Below, piece after piece: positions 1 through 8,344 of a stretch of DNA of 50,277 nucleotides. How positions within the stretch are numbered: the first letter of the stretch is position 1; each line of letters starts with the position of its first letter. Under the pieces are notes generated by a model. That model was not told where the DNA came from, did not search any database, and worked only from the letters and a program-made list of their open reading frames with translations. A program made the translations under genes and the position numbers. Location: assembly GCA_947175295.1 (NCBI GenBank), contig CAMWMK010000016.1:1-50277 (forward strand), in the 5' to 3' direction. Source of the stretch: an uncultured Porphyromonadaceae bacterium. Its GTDB lineage: Bacteria; Bacteroidota; Bacteroidia; Bacteroidales; Muribaculaceae.

Positions 1-60
1 TGACCTGCAAATGACCTTCTGAATTCATAATGCTTAATGCATAATTCATAATTGGTTGAC
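1..60. repeat. AT-rich imperfect direct repeat
   Basis: Bases about 23-53 contain two near-copies of ATTCATAAT on either side of a short palindromic centre (ATGCTTAATGCAT). It resembles the other low-complexity intergenic repeats in the window (for example 11316-11346 and 36739-36840) in being built from very short AT-rich words. No gene is visible in this end of the window. Confidence 0.5.
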
Positions 61-94
61 GCATTGAAATCAGTCTATTCTTAACATTAGACTT

Positions 95-125
95 AAGGAC
101 CGGATATCATTCCGGTTCTTTTTTT
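95..125 (+). terminator. Intrinsic terminator for a gene left of the window
   Basis: A 10 bp stem (AAGGACCGGA, 95-104, pairing with 111-120, one G-T pair) with a 6-base loop is followed by a run of T on the plus strand. The T-run lies on the plus side only, so it best serves a plus-strand gene that ends before this window. It abuts the stop codon of the convergent minus-strand barrel gene. Confidence 0.65.
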
Positions 126-768
126 ATTTGTTGCCGATGGTGTAGCCGAGGCTAAGGTAGGGGTAGAGGAGGGGAAACTTACGGATGCCGTGGCTACCTC
201 CGAAGCTGAACGATGGGCTGACTCCGACTCGGAGCATGAAGCCGTTTTTTCGCTGATATCGGTAACCTATGTTGGAGAAGAAGTAGTAGCCGAAGGCAGT
301 GTGCCTTTCCGTAATCTTATATTCCAGCGACGGGAAGATGGTATCGTCGTAATAAGAGTATTTCTGAGTGGTATATACACCGATGTTTAGACCGAATGCC
401 ACTTCAAACTTGCTTTTTCGAGGGCCCAGGATGCAGTTGAATTCCAATGGGACAGCGAAGCCATTCAATTCCTCGTTGCTGGAATACACTTGGTTTCCGT
501 TGAAGTTCAGGTTTGCGTCTGCAGTTCCGTGTAGATAGGAGATTCCGGCGCGGTAGCCGAAAGGTGAGCCGGGTTTTATTCGGCAGTCGTAGGAGATGCC
601 GATAAGGTTGGAGGCTCCGAAGAGCTCTGCATAGATGCTGCGGTAGAGGGAAGCGTTTTCCTCTGCGGCTTGCTGAGTTACCGTATTGAGAGATGTCTCT
701 TCCTCCGCCTTCAATACCGGGAGTATGCACATGACCATTGCCAAAAACGAGATGATTCTCTTTTTCAT
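124..768 (-). CDS. Outer membrane beta-barrel protein
   Basis: 214 residues. It starts with a classic Sec signal peptide (MKKRIISFLAMVMCILPVLKA, cleavage after about residue 21) and continues as alternating polar/aromatic strands typical of small outer-membrane beta barrels: repeated Tyr/Phe/Gly patterns such as FGYYFFSNIGYRYQ and a final strand LYPYLSLGYTIGNK. The length fits the 8-stranded OmpW/OmpX-like porin families annotated as outer membrane beta-barrel protein in Bacteroidales. No catalytic motif is visible. Its substrate or partner is unknown. It lies alone between a plus-strand terminator at 95-125 and an AT-rich gap of 95 bases. The start is the ATG directly before the signal peptide. 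Confidence 0.75.
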   Translation of the reverse strand: MKKRIISFLAMVMCILPVLKAEEETSLNTVTQQAAEENASLYRSIYAELFGASNLIGISYDCRIKPGSPFGYRAGISYLHGTADANLNFNGNQVYSSNEELNGFAVPLEFNCILGPRKSKFEVAFGLNIGVYTTQKYSYYDDTIFPSLEYKITERHTAFGYYFFSNIGYRYQRKNGFMLRVGVSPSFSFGGSHGIRKFPLLYPYLSLGYTIGNK

Positions 769-863
769 GATTCAATAAGTTTTAGTTTCTGCTCTTATGA
801 CGCAGTCCTTTTGAAAAAGTCCTACACGTAACGGAAAAAAATATTCAATCTATAATTAGTGGA

Positions 864-1439
864 TTATCTGTTTCGAGCTGTTAAAAAGAATCCATTTGTT
901 ATCACTATTTGTGGGATGCTGTCTGAAGATAGTTCGAATTCATTACGATTATATCTTTCCGTAAAGTTTTTAACTTCAAGATATCCAGACAGGCCTATAG
1001 GATTGTTTTCGCCATATTGCATCCGATTATACATAAATGCTATTCCATCACTACCGTCAGGAATATATTCATAGGGTATATTCCAATACGCAAGAAATGG
1101 GTCTTTGGGGAACTCATCAATCATAGTAGGAGACTTAATATTAAATCTCTTGGATACGTTAGATTCATCTTCAGTGCATTTAATAACAAAATAGATGATT
1201 ATCTCGTCATTATTTAAATATATCATATGGCTGGCTAACCCTGATTCGGAAAATATAAAAGGTTCTATTGTTTTGGTAGGACCAAAATCAAATGGCCGAG
1301 ATGTTATGGTATAATCATACTGTTTTCCATTGATTACGGCAGAATTAACTGTAATTTCAGTTTCTTCTAACCATTTTTTACATCCACATAGAATGCAAGT
1401 TGCGCATACCAATAGAATTGTAATTACTGTTTTATTCAT
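864..1439 (-). CDS. Putative lipoprotein, unknown function
   Basis: 191 residues. The N-terminus (residues 1-20) is a lipoprotein signal: a short basic start, a hydrophobic stretch and the lipobox LCGC followed by KKW, so Cys-19 is the likely lipidated residue. The rest is soluble and beta-rich, with no family I recognise. The coding sequence is distinctly AT-rich compared with genes after 3.6 kb, which suggests a different history. It has its own well-formed promoter at 1510-1540. It lies downstream of the TPR regulator-like gene at 1656-3545, separated by a hairpin, and may be a target of it, but this is only inferred from position. Confidence 0.6.
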   Translation of the reverse strand: MNKTVITILLVCATCILCGCKKWLEETEITVNSAVINGKQYDYTITSRPFDFGPTKTIEPFIFSESGLASHMIYLNNDEIIIYFVIKCTEDESNVSKRFNIKSPTMIDEFPKDPFLAYWNIPYEYIPDGSDGIAFMYNRMQYGENNPIGLSGYLEVKNFTERYNRNEFELSSDSIPQIVITNGFFLTARNR

Positions 1440-1509
1440 AATTGAGTCTTATATATGATAATTATAGGCAGAAGTTGAATGGGTTGCTTAGCCGAATTTG
1501 TTGATGTTG

Positions 1510-1540
1510 CAAAATTAGGACTAATATATGAGATTGGCAA
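1510..1540 (-). promoter_or_regulatory. Bacteroidota-type promoter of the 864-1439 lipoprotein
   Basis: On the minus strand a TTG (1538-1540) is followed by exactly 20 bases and then TAATTTTG (1510-1517), matching the Bacteroidota sigma-ABfr consensus TTG-N19/20-TAnnTTTG. The start codon is 70 bases downstream. Confidence 0.7.
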
Positions 1541-1579
1541 GAATTTTCTATGATAATTTCATAACACTTTTACAAACTG

Positions 1580-1614
1580 AAAGGTGTTATGAAATGCTTT
1601 CATAACACCTTTTT
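1580..1614. terminator. Strong hairpin with T-run (probable terminator)
   Basis: A perfect stem of about 15 bp (AAAGGTGTTATGAAA, 1580-1594, with 1598-1612) and a 3-base loop TGC. T-tracts follow it on the plus strand and, more weakly (TTT), on the minus strand. It sits just after the 3' end of the minus-strand gene 1656-3545 and most likely ends that transcript. A third copy of the stem word TTTCATAACAC lies at about 1556-1566. Confidence 0.65.
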
Positions 1615-1655
1615 ATTAAATTGAAAATTAAGTAGATACAGAATCAAGTGTTATA

Positions 1656-3545
1656 TCATTTGAATTTTGATATGAAGAGGTCTTTGTCCTGTGCGTCGGA
1701 TTTCTGAATCCTGCGGATAAGGCGAGACTTCTTTACGAAGAAGTGCTGATACTTGATATCTAAAAACAAACAGACCGCTTTGACTGTAAATCCCGCATAT
1801 ACCAAAGCGATATAATTGATGTCAGTTTCTTTAAGAAATTGACATTGATTTCGCAGAAGTGTTATGATTCCCCCCATATATATATCGACAGCTGCCACTA
1901 TTTCCTGGATTCCTTTTTCTGAAGTGACACGCTGTACCTCTTTATTTATACTCTCCAATAATACCTTACTTGATATTTCGGAATTGTTCAGACTGAAATA
2001 TTCAGCACATAATTTATCAAGGGTAATCCATTTTTCTCTGAACAGGGTCTCGATAACAACCGTCTGAGATATTTCCTTATCTATTTTCTCACTAAGCATG
2101 ACCTGAATGTTTTCGTATTCGTAATCTTTCTGAGTTAGCAAAGTCTGTAGTCGTATGGTTTCTGCATCCTTTTTGCTCAGCAGTTCCTGCAAGTGTCCAT
2201 GTTTTGAATCTTTATCGGCGATTTCCAGGGTTAATGCCTCAATTTTTCTTAGGCTTGCTTTAATCTTGTTGTTAAGTTGATTGATTAATACCCCCTTTTC
2301 GTTAAGGGAACTTTGGAGTTCATATTTTTCATGGGCAAGACCTTTTGATTCAGATATCAATGACATGATGGCCTCAAGATCTGATTCCGATTTTGTTTTA
2401 TAAGCTTTATGTTTCTGGAATAAAATTACAGATATCAGAGCCAATATAATAATAAATGCAATCACAATGGTTATGATCTGGTATCTTAAACTGGCATTTC
2501 TCTCTTCCTCTTGAAATGCCTTGCCAGAATAGAAATCTCGTTGAGCTCCGGTGACGGATTCCTTGATGACGTCCTCTGTCACCTTACTTTGTAATATGAG
2601 CAGGGAATCGACATATGATAGGGCCCTTGACTTATCACCTAAAGCTTCTGCATTTTTATAAAGGGCGTATAGATAATGTAATTTTTCATCATTCGAAAAA
2701 CCTACAGTATCAACAACTCCAAGATTATTCATAGCTTTTTCAAAATTGCCGCTATCCTCATATAACTGGTCTATGACAATACTTTCATCCAATGATAGTT
2801 CATCGGAGTCTATATTTATAGTCTTTATTTTTTCAATATTTCCTGTCTGGACCGCAGCATCAATAAGAGGGAGACTAATAAAAGTAAGAAAGAGACTATC
2901 TATAGGATGCTCATTTATACAGACTTGCTGAAGGCTATCCAATAAAGAATAGGCTCTCTGATTCTTTCCGTTGTTAATAAAATATATCGCAAGTTTTGCT
3001 AAGGTATAGCGATAGAAGGTCTGTTTTTCCACAACTTTAAAGAGTTGTGCCGCCTCCTGTGCATATTTCTCCGCCTCGTCATAGTTGTAGGCGAAATAGA
3101 AGAGATCGGAAATGCGTTCGGCGGCTTTGGCTCGCCAATAGTTATTGCCGAGTCGTTTGGATTCCTCATAGACTGTAAGGAAATAGCGCATTGCCTGAGG
3201 ATTCTTCTGCCGATTGAAGAGCACTTCTCCTGTATAGAAATTCGCACGGAGGCCGCGGTCATCTTTCGGAGTATCCCCATACTTCGCAAAAGCAATGCTG
3301 ATCAGGGAATCAGAGTCAAGCGGGACATCGGTCTTCACCTGCGCCTGAGTATATAGCAGAGCATAGTAGGGGAGTTCTGATTGGGTCAGACGTGAGCGGT
3401 CGATGCTTTCGAGCAGCGTCATCGCGCTGTCAGGCCGGCTTTCCATAACGGAGTCGGCTTGACTGAGTATCTTCGATTGCTCGCTCTTGCAAGAAGAAAA
3501 AAGAAATATGAGAAATATTGCTATGAGATAGTGTATCTTTGCCAT
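1656..3545 (-). CDS. TPR lipoprotein with TM segment, coiled coil and HTH-like tail (regulator-like)
   Basis: 629 residues. Residues 1-19 form a lipoprotein signal with lipobox FSSC. Residues about 25-345 are helical TPR-type repeats (for example AKAAERISDLFYFAYNYDEA). One transmembrane helix lies at about 352-374 (IITIVIAFIIILALISVILF). Residues about 395-500 are charged coiled coil. The last 60 residues (IALVYAGFTVKAVCLFLDIK, then KKSRLIRRI) look like a helix-turn-helix. The topology predicts periplasmic TPRs and a cytoplasmic coiled coil and HTH. The architecture matches the gene at 45168-46889 and a widespread Bacteroidales family whose members are annotated only as TPR proteins. A regulator role is inferred. 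It has its own promoter at 3570-3600 and is AT-rich. Confidence 0.7.
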   Translation of the reverse strand: MAKIHYLIAIFLIFLFSSCKSEQSKILSQADSVMESRPDSAMTLLESIDRSRLTQSELPYYALLYTQAQVKTDVPLDSDSLISIAFAKYGDTPKDDRGLRANFYTGEVLFNRQKNPQAMRYFLTVYEESKRLGNNYWRAKAAERISDLFYFAYNYDEAEKYAQEAAQLFKVVEKQTFYRYTLAKLAIYFINNGKNQRAYSLLDSLQQVCINEHPIDSLFLTFISLPLIDAAVQTGNIEKIKTINIDSDELSLDESIVIDQLYEDSGNFEKAMNNLGVVDTVGFSNDEKLHYLYALYKNAEALGDKSRALSYVDSLLILQSKVTEDVIKESVTGAQRDFYSGKAFQEEERNASLRYQIITIVIAFIIILALISVILFQKHKAYKTKSESDLEAIMSLISESKGLAHEKYELQSSLNEKGVLINQLNNKIKASLRKIEALTLEIADKDSKHGHLQELLSKKDAETIRLQTLLTQKDYEYENIQVMLSEKIDKEISQTVVIETLFREKWITLDKLCAEYFSLNNSEISSKVLLESINKEVQRVTSEKGIQEIVAAVDIYMGGIITLLRNQCQFLKETDINYIALVYAGFTVKAVCLFLDIKYQHFFVKKSRLIRRIQKSDAQDKDLFISKFK

Positions 3546-3569
3546 ATCGGAGATGATTTAATTATGATG

Positions 3570-3600
3570 CAAAGATACAATTTTTTTTCAATGAGAGCAA
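3570..3600 (-). promoter_or_regulatory. Promoter of the TPR regulator-like gene
   Basis: Minus-strand TTG (3598-3600), 20-base spacer, then TATCTTTG (3570-3577). This matches the Bacteroidota housekeeping consensus. The start codon lies 25 bases downstream of the -7 box. Confidence 0.75.
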
Positions 3601-3610
3601 GTTTTCGGAT

Positions 3611-4129
3611 TTAAAAAGAGACGGAGCGGAGATCGATGTGGACGTCGAACGGGGTGGCCTGGCGGCGAGGCTTTACCGACTTATGGAAGTAGAACGATTT
3701 CTGAGTGTCCCAGCTCTTGATGTCGGTGCGCATGGTCTCTCCAGGGGGAACGGCACAGTCGATGCTGACGGCACGCCGATGGAGCTGGCGTCCTTTCATG
3801 TCGGAATATGTAATGACGATCTCCATTCCGCTCAGTGCTTCCTCAAGGCCATTGGAGATGAAGAAACTCTCAACGCCGCTACTCACTGTCTTATCGAAAC
3901 CATAAAACCGGATCGCCGGCACTATTCGGCAGCAGAAGTCGATGGAATCCGACTCCATTGATATTACGGACGGCCGATCGTGGGCACCCTCTGCCTCCGG
4001 CTTGGCCGAAGACTTCGGAATGGAATGCCTGGTCCGGATCTTCCTCGCTTCGGCAGGAAGAAAGAAAGAGGCTGATATGCAGGAAAGGATTCCTGCAGCT
4101 GTCAGGATGCGGGTGATGTATGCTTTCAT
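3611..4129 (-). CDS. Small exported protein, unknown function
   Basis: 172 residues. A signal peptide occupies about residues 1-28 (basic start, hydrophobic AAGILSCISASFFLP, cleavage near AEA). The mature part is mixed alpha/beta and I do not recognise its family. It contains short strand-like segments such as MEIVITYSDMKGRQL and ends with FDVHIDLRSVSF. Its start overlaps the stop of the upstream gene by 4 bases (ATGA), as that gene does with the DUF3078 gene, so the three form a translationally coupled set. It probably works at the cell envelope with its two partners. Confidence 0.6.
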   Translation of the reverse strand: MKAYITRILTAAGILSCISASFFLPAEARKIRTRHSIPKSSAKPEAEGAHDRPSVISMESDSIDFCCRIVPAIRFYGFDKTVSSGVESFFISNGLEEALSGMEIVITYSDMKGRQLHRRAVSIDCAVPPGETMRTDIKSWDTQKSFYFHKSVKPRRQATPFDVHIDLRSVSF

Positions 4130-4689
4130 AGGATTCTGATTTTGCGGCGCAATGAGCCATTATGGTCATAACCGGGATATACCTTTACGAGTCCTGCCGG
4201 AAGCTTATCTACCGGATCATCATACGTCACCCTCACCACCCTCCAGAAGCGCGGCAGGAGCGTATTGACGTTGACCTTGAACTTCAGTTTGGGCGACTTT
4301 ACGCGCAGCGACTCTCCGTCGGAAGAAAGGGTGGCCGCACACTGCTCCGCCTTGATGAAGACAGACTTATCCTTGCGTGTGAACTGCTCGAGCCGGAACT
4401 GGCGCCGGTCGACTGTAGGATGCAGACGCCCTATCACGTCGCCGTATTCGAGCCGGCAGTCGGGTGTGCTTATGATGGAGATGGAATATGATCCCGGCGA
4501 TGTAGGGTCGGCCTGGATGCATACCCTCGCGCCATCGTCGGGATATTCCCATATCCCCTCCACCGGATTGAGTACCCCCGTATCGCACCATTCGCGGATA
4601 TAGGTTTCGGACGGGAAGAAAGCATGCGTCGGCACTGATATGGAGCATATCAGTGCCGACGCCAACAATAGTCTTGAAAGCCTCATCAT
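4126..4689 (-). CDS. Exported protein, unknown function
   Basis: 187 residues with a Sec signal peptide (MMRLSRLLLASALICSISVPTHA, cleavage after about residue 23). The mature protein opens with a segment resembling small extracytoplasmic proteins (GIWEYPDDGARVCIQADP), then strands with polar faces and a C-terminal region PRFWRVVRVTYDDPVDKLPAGL. No catalytic motif or known domain is evident. It overlaps both neighbours by 4 bases: start inside the stop of the DUF3078 gene, stop inside the start of the 172-residue gene. This places it in a tight three-gene unit, probably an envelope function. Confidence 0.6.
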   Translation of the reverse strand: MMRLSRLLLASALICSISVPTHAFFPSETYIREWCDTGVLNPVEGIWEYPDDGARVCIQADPTSPGSYSISIISTPDCRLEYGDVIGRLHPTVDRRQFRLEQFTRKDKSVFIKAEQCAATLSSDGESLRVKSPKLKFKVNVNTLLPRFWRVVRVTYDDPVDKLPAGLVKVYPGYDHNGSLRRKIRIL

Positions 4690-6116
4690 TTGGTGGAGAA
4701 GGTATAAGAAAGGCCGAAGCTAAGTATCTCCTTCAGCATCCAGTGGTGCCATCTCGATATGTTGAAGTCGGAGCTTGAGTCATATCGGAGGTTGGCGTAG
4801 ATCTGTGTGCTTAGAAACCTGTTGATGGCGAAGTCCCAGGTAGTCTCCACATTGCCCTGGAAATATGTATAGTCGGTGAAGGCGAAGAGGCGCGTACGCA
4901 TCGAGATGTTGGATGAAGCCTGCCATGTCATGTTCATCTCGCCGCTCGAACCTATCTCGCTGTGGGTCTTATGTCCGGGCTTGATGTTGAACTGCGCGTG
5001 GTCTATCTCATCGTCGAGGCATACCTTCAGGTTGTAAGACACTGGCGCTATCGAAGCCGAGAGATTGAATGTCTTCTTCTGATTGGCGTAGGAATACGTC
5101 ATACCGACACCTAAGTTGAGGTCGGCCGGAGACAGCAGCGATGCCGTGCGCACGTCGGTATTGGTCTTGTAGTTGCGGAAGAACTGGGTCTTGAACTGTC
5201 CGGTGATGGTATAGAACCATTTCCGGAAAGCCTTGAAACCGTATTTTATGTTGTATTGGAAATTGTCCTCAGAGAGCGAGTATTTGCGCCCTACGGCGTT
5301 CTGCTCTATGGAGTTGATGCCCAGCTTATAGTTGACCGAGCTCTCGAATATCTGATCGGGATGATACGTAGGGTTGAGCTGCACGTCCCAGTAGAAGTTG
5401 TAGAGAAGCGCGAGGTAGTTGTTGCCGCCCTGATACCAGTTTTTCGACACGTAGGCCTGCGAGAACTGCAGGCCGGTATTGAACTTATGCAGCCAATGCT
5501 TCTTCTTCTGTTCGAATTCCGGGAGAAGCACATCGGCTACGGCCACTTCCGGCAGGTTGAGGTTGCGGATGTAGGTGCCGAGTGTGACGTCGTCTTCCGG
5601 CAATCTCGGAGGCTCCGGAAGGTCCCAGTAGGTATACTGGATGGTATGCGGGGTGTAGACCATCGAGGAGTACATATAGTCTCCGCTGATGCGTGCCTGT
5701 GTGAGGGCGTTGTGAAGCCACTCGGGGCGGTATTCGCCTTCGCCTCTGGCAGCGGCCTTCAGACGCTCTATATCGAGGGCCTTATCGCCGCTCTGGTCTT
5801 CAAACGATCGCGCCTTCTGGCTCCTATAGCCTGAAAACACCCATGGCCCCACTATGGGGTTGAAGGGGAGCGGAGGGAGGGTATCGGGGAGGGAGACGAG
5901 TATCTCGTCGAGGTCGCGCACCACTACGGGGGCGTTGAGCAGGCTATCGTAGGCCAGCGAGTCGGCGAGCGCTATGTTTGATTCAAGCAATGAAGCTGCG
6001 GTTCCGGCTTCGGAATTCAGTTGCCGGGCATACTTCACGAGCTCATCCGGAGAAACGTACTGGGCCGATGCCAAAGCAGCGAGCCCCAGGCAGAAAGCGG
6101 TAGTCAATTGTCTCAT
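4686..6116 (-). CDS. DUF3078 family outer-membrane-type protein
   Basis: 476 residues. Signal peptide about 1-18 (LGLAALASA). After a linker of about 190 residues, the C-terminal part reads as a beta barrel with the hallmark DUF3078 stretch NWYQGGNNYLALLYNF (about 230-245), followed by many amphipathic strands (FQYNIKYGFKAFRKWFYTIT, LRYDSSS) and a terminal LSFGLSYTFSTK that fits barrel insertion by BAM. DUF3078 proteins are common in Bacteroidota and have no established function. The gene lies 115 bases downstream of the S41 protease and overlaps the next gene by 4 bases, so it is probably cotranscribed with both. Confidence 0.75.
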   Translation of the reverse strand: MRQLTTAFCLGLAALASAQYVSPDELVKYARQLNSEAGTAASLLESNIALADSLAYDSLLNAPVVVRDLDEILVSLPDTLPPLPFNPIVGPWVFSGYRSQKARSFEDQSGDKALDIERLKAAARGEGEYRPEWLHNALTQARISGDYMYSSMVYTPHTIQYTYWDLPEPPRLPEDDVTLGTYIRNLNLPEVAVADVLLPEFEQKKKHWLHKFNTGLQFSQAYVSKNWYQGGNNYLALLYNFYWDVQLNPTYHPDQIFESSVNYKLGINSIEQNAVGRKYSLSEDNFQYNIKYGFKAFRKWFYTITGQFKTQFFRNYKTNTDVRTASLLSPADLNLGVGMTYSYANQKKTFNLSASIAPVSYNLKVCLDDEIDHAQFNIKPGHKTHSEIGSSGEMNMTWQASSNISMRTRLFAFTDYTYFQGNVETTWDFAINRFLSTQIYANLRYDSSSDFNISRWHHWMLKEILSFGLSYTFSTK

Positions 6117-6142
6117 ATAGTGGGTTATTGTCGTTTGGGTCG

Positions 6143-6163
6143 GCTGAGGACTGCGTCCTCAGC
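6143..6163. other. Intergenic hairpin between S41 protease and DUF3078 genes
   Basis: A perfect 9 bp stem (GCTGAGGAC / GTCCTCAGC) with loop TGC and no T-run. Nearby, GAGGATCATTTCGG (about 6186) is a near-duplicate of GAGGGTCATTTCGG at the 3' end of the protease gene (about 6228). The hairpin could protect or attenuate the operon mRNA. This is inferred. Confidence 0.4.
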
Positions 6164-6231
6164 ACAGTGTTGATGGCGGGAGGGAGGATCATTTCGGAGG
6201 GAAGGGGAAATGGGGGAGAGAGGAAGGAGGG

Positions 6232-7830
6232 TCATTTCGGGGCGGTGAGGATATCGGAGTATTCCTTCGAGCGGATCACCTCCAGGGCCTTCCTGAACAT
6301 CGGATCCCTCTGGTTGTAGACCTTGAAATAGGTCGAGGAGTCGTAGATGTCGCGTCCGATAAGTCCTTTTAGCACCATGGAGAAGAGCGGCTTGCTCAGG
6401 GCTGCCTCTTCGGCGTTGAAATCGATCTTCTCGGCTGTGGCCATATCGTAGAGTTCCTGAAGCTGGGCATCTGATATGGTGTAGCCCTTGAGGAAATCCG
6501 TATCTGTGGGATACTTCGCGAGTATCTCCTTGCGGTCTTTGTCTACGGTCTTGATCGCGAAGCGGTTGATGAGGCCCTTTGCCATCACCTGGCGGTAGTA
6601 TTTCGTATTCTCGGTGGTGTCGATGCCTACGAAGCGGTCTGGCGAGATGCCTCCTCCTCCGTAGATGGGGCGGTTGAGGCGGAGGGTCTTCACCTTCAGC
6701 GAGTCGACGTATTTTATGGAGTCTTCATGCATCAGCTCGCCGTTGTTGAAGCGGTCGATGATGTCATGGGCATAGGCGTCGGCATTGCCCTTCGTGTAGG
6801 GTTTCTGTATGTCGCGTCCGGTAGGGGTGTAGTAGTGGGCTACGGTAAGGCGCATCATCGATCCGTCGGGGAACGGGACGGGCCGCTGCACGAGTCCTTT
6901 GCCGAAACTGCGTCGGCCTACCACCACGCCGCGGTCCCAGTCCTGAATGGCTCCGGCCGTGATCTCCGATGCCGAGGCGGAGAACTGGTTCATCATCACT
7001 ACGAGGCGTCCGTCGGCAAGGAGGGGTTTCTTTTCCGACGGGAAGGCGGAATATTCGTATTTCGGGCTGTTGAGTCCTTCGGTGAATACGGCGAGGCTTC
7101 CCGAAGGAAGGAGCTCACCGAGGATGTCTACCGATGCCTTGAGGTAGCCTCCTCCGTTGTCGCTGAGGTCGAGGATGAGGTCTTTCATTCCCTCGCCCTG
7201 AAGCTTCCTTACGGCCTCCACAAACTCCTTGTGGGTCTCGGCTCCGAACTTATTGATGCGTATGTAGCCTACTCCCGGCTCCACTATATATGCTGCGTCT
7301 ACGCTGAAGATGGGTATGTCGTCGCGCGTGATGCGGAAGTCGATGGTGTCGGGAGTTCCCGACTCATATCTGAGCACGGTGACGTCGACATCCGTGCCCT
7401 TCGGTCCGCGCAGACGCTTCATGATGTCGGAATTGAGCATCTTGACTCCTGCGATGACGGTGTCGTTGACCTTCAGTATGCGGTCGCCCGGGAGAATGCC
7501 TACACGCTCCGACGGGCCTCCTCCGATGGTCTCTATGATATAGAGCGTATCCGTAGCCATATTGAAGGATATGCCTATGCCGCTGAATGATCCCTCCAGA
7601 GGCTCGTTGAGCTCCTGGGTCTCCTTGGCGTTGGTGTACGACGAATGGGGATCCAGGCTTTTCAGCATCCCTACGATGGCGTCTTCCACGAGTTTTTCCT
7701 GATCTACGGAATCCACATATAGTTTTGAGATGGCCTGCTCGGCATACTGCAGTTTGTGGGCCGGAAGGAACTGCTGCGCTGACACTGCGGAAGTCAGGAG
7801 CGCGAATATGGCGTAGAATAATTTCTTCAT
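6232..7830 (-). CDS. S41 family C-terminal processing peptidase
   Basis: 532 residues. Signal peptide about 1-18 (LLTSAVSA). A PDZ domain lies at about 75-165 (GIGISFNMATDTLYIIETI, then the GILPGDRILKVNDT core). The S41 catalytic domain follows (about 185-370): NGGGYLKASVDI, the nucleophile Ser in FSASASEITAGAIQD and the general base Lys in RRSFGKGLVQ are all present. A helical C-terminal extension of about 160 residues matches the tail-specific protease layout. It should cleave exported proteins from the C-terminus in the periplasm. It sits between coaD (61 bases upstream) and the DUF3078 gene and looks intact. Confidence 0.9.
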   Translation of the reverse strand: MKKLFYAIFALLTSAVSAQQFLPAHKLQYAEQAISKLYVDSVDQEKLVEDAIVGMLKSLDPHSSYTNAKETQELNEPLEGSFSGIGISFNMATDTLYIIETIGGGPSERVGILPGDRILKVNDTVIAGVKMLNSDIMKRLRGPKGTDVDVTVLRYESGTPDTIDFRITRDDIPIFSVDAAYIVEPGVGYIRINKFGAETHKEFVEAVRKLQGEGMKDLILDLSDNGGGYLKASVDILGELLPSGSLAVFTEGLNSPKYEYSAFPSEKKPLLADGRLVVMMNQFSASASEITAGAIQDWDRGVVVGRRSFGKGLVQRPVPFPDGSMMRLTVAHYYTPTGRDIQKPYTKGNADAYAHDIIDRFNNGELMHEDSIKYVDSLKVKTLRLNRPIYGGGGISPDRFVGIDTTENTKYYRQVMAKGLINRFAIKTVDKDRKEILAKYPTDTDFLKGYTISDAQLQELYDMATAEKIDFNAEEAALSKPLFSMVLKGLIGRDIYDSSTYFKVYNQRDPMFRKALEVIRSKEYSDILTAPK

Positions 7831-7891
7831 ATGTTTCTATTTGCTTGTTTCGGGTCTTTTCTACAATATGACGCTTTCAGGCCTTAAAAGT

Positions 7892-8344
7892 TTAAATTCC
7901 GTCTGTCTTTGGAAGAAAGCGCGATGCGTCGTAGCCGTGGGCCGTCAGTTCCCTCACCATGCTGCTCGACACGAATCCGAATTCCGGGCGGGCGGTCAGG
8001 AATACGGTCTCGATGTCGGATATGGCCGCGTTGGTGTCGGCGAGGTTGCGCTCGTATTCGAAGTCTTTCACCTCGCGCAGCCCCCTGACGATGAATCGTG
8101 CCCCGTGCTTTCTCGCGAAGTCTACGGTCAGGCCTGTATATGCCTCTACGCTTACCCTGCCGTCGGCCGCATATATCTCCTCGATGGCGGCCGTGCGGTG
8201 GGCGATCGAGTCGGCGGAGGCCTTGTGGATGTTGTAGCCTACCGCGATCACGAGGCGGTCGAAGATCGCGAGCGCCCGGTCGGCTATGTCCTTGTGTCCG
8301 ATGGTGAAGGGGTCGAAACTGCCCGGAAATACAGCGGTCTTCAT
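7892..8344 (-). CDS. coaD: Phosphopantetheine adenylyltransferase
   Basis: 150 residues, close to the usual 155-165. It catalyses ATP + 4'-phosphopantetheine to dephospho-CoA + PPi, the fourth step of CoA synthesis, in the cytoplasm. The nucleotidyltransferase signature is intact: [10 protein letters not shown] (residues 8-17, the T/HxGH motif), the RGLR loop binding phosphopantetheine, and VSSSMVREL corresponding to the family ISSTxxR motif. Its ATG overlaps the parE stop by 4 bases (8341-8344), so translation is coupled to parE. Confidence 0.93.
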   Translation of the reverse strand: MKTAVFPGSFDPFTIGHKDIADRALAIFDRLVIAVGYNIHKASADSIAHRTAAIEEIYAADGRVSVEAYTGLTVDFARKHGARFIVRGLREVKDFEYERNLADTNAAISDIETVFLTARPEFGFVSSSMVRELTAHGYDASRFLPKTDGI

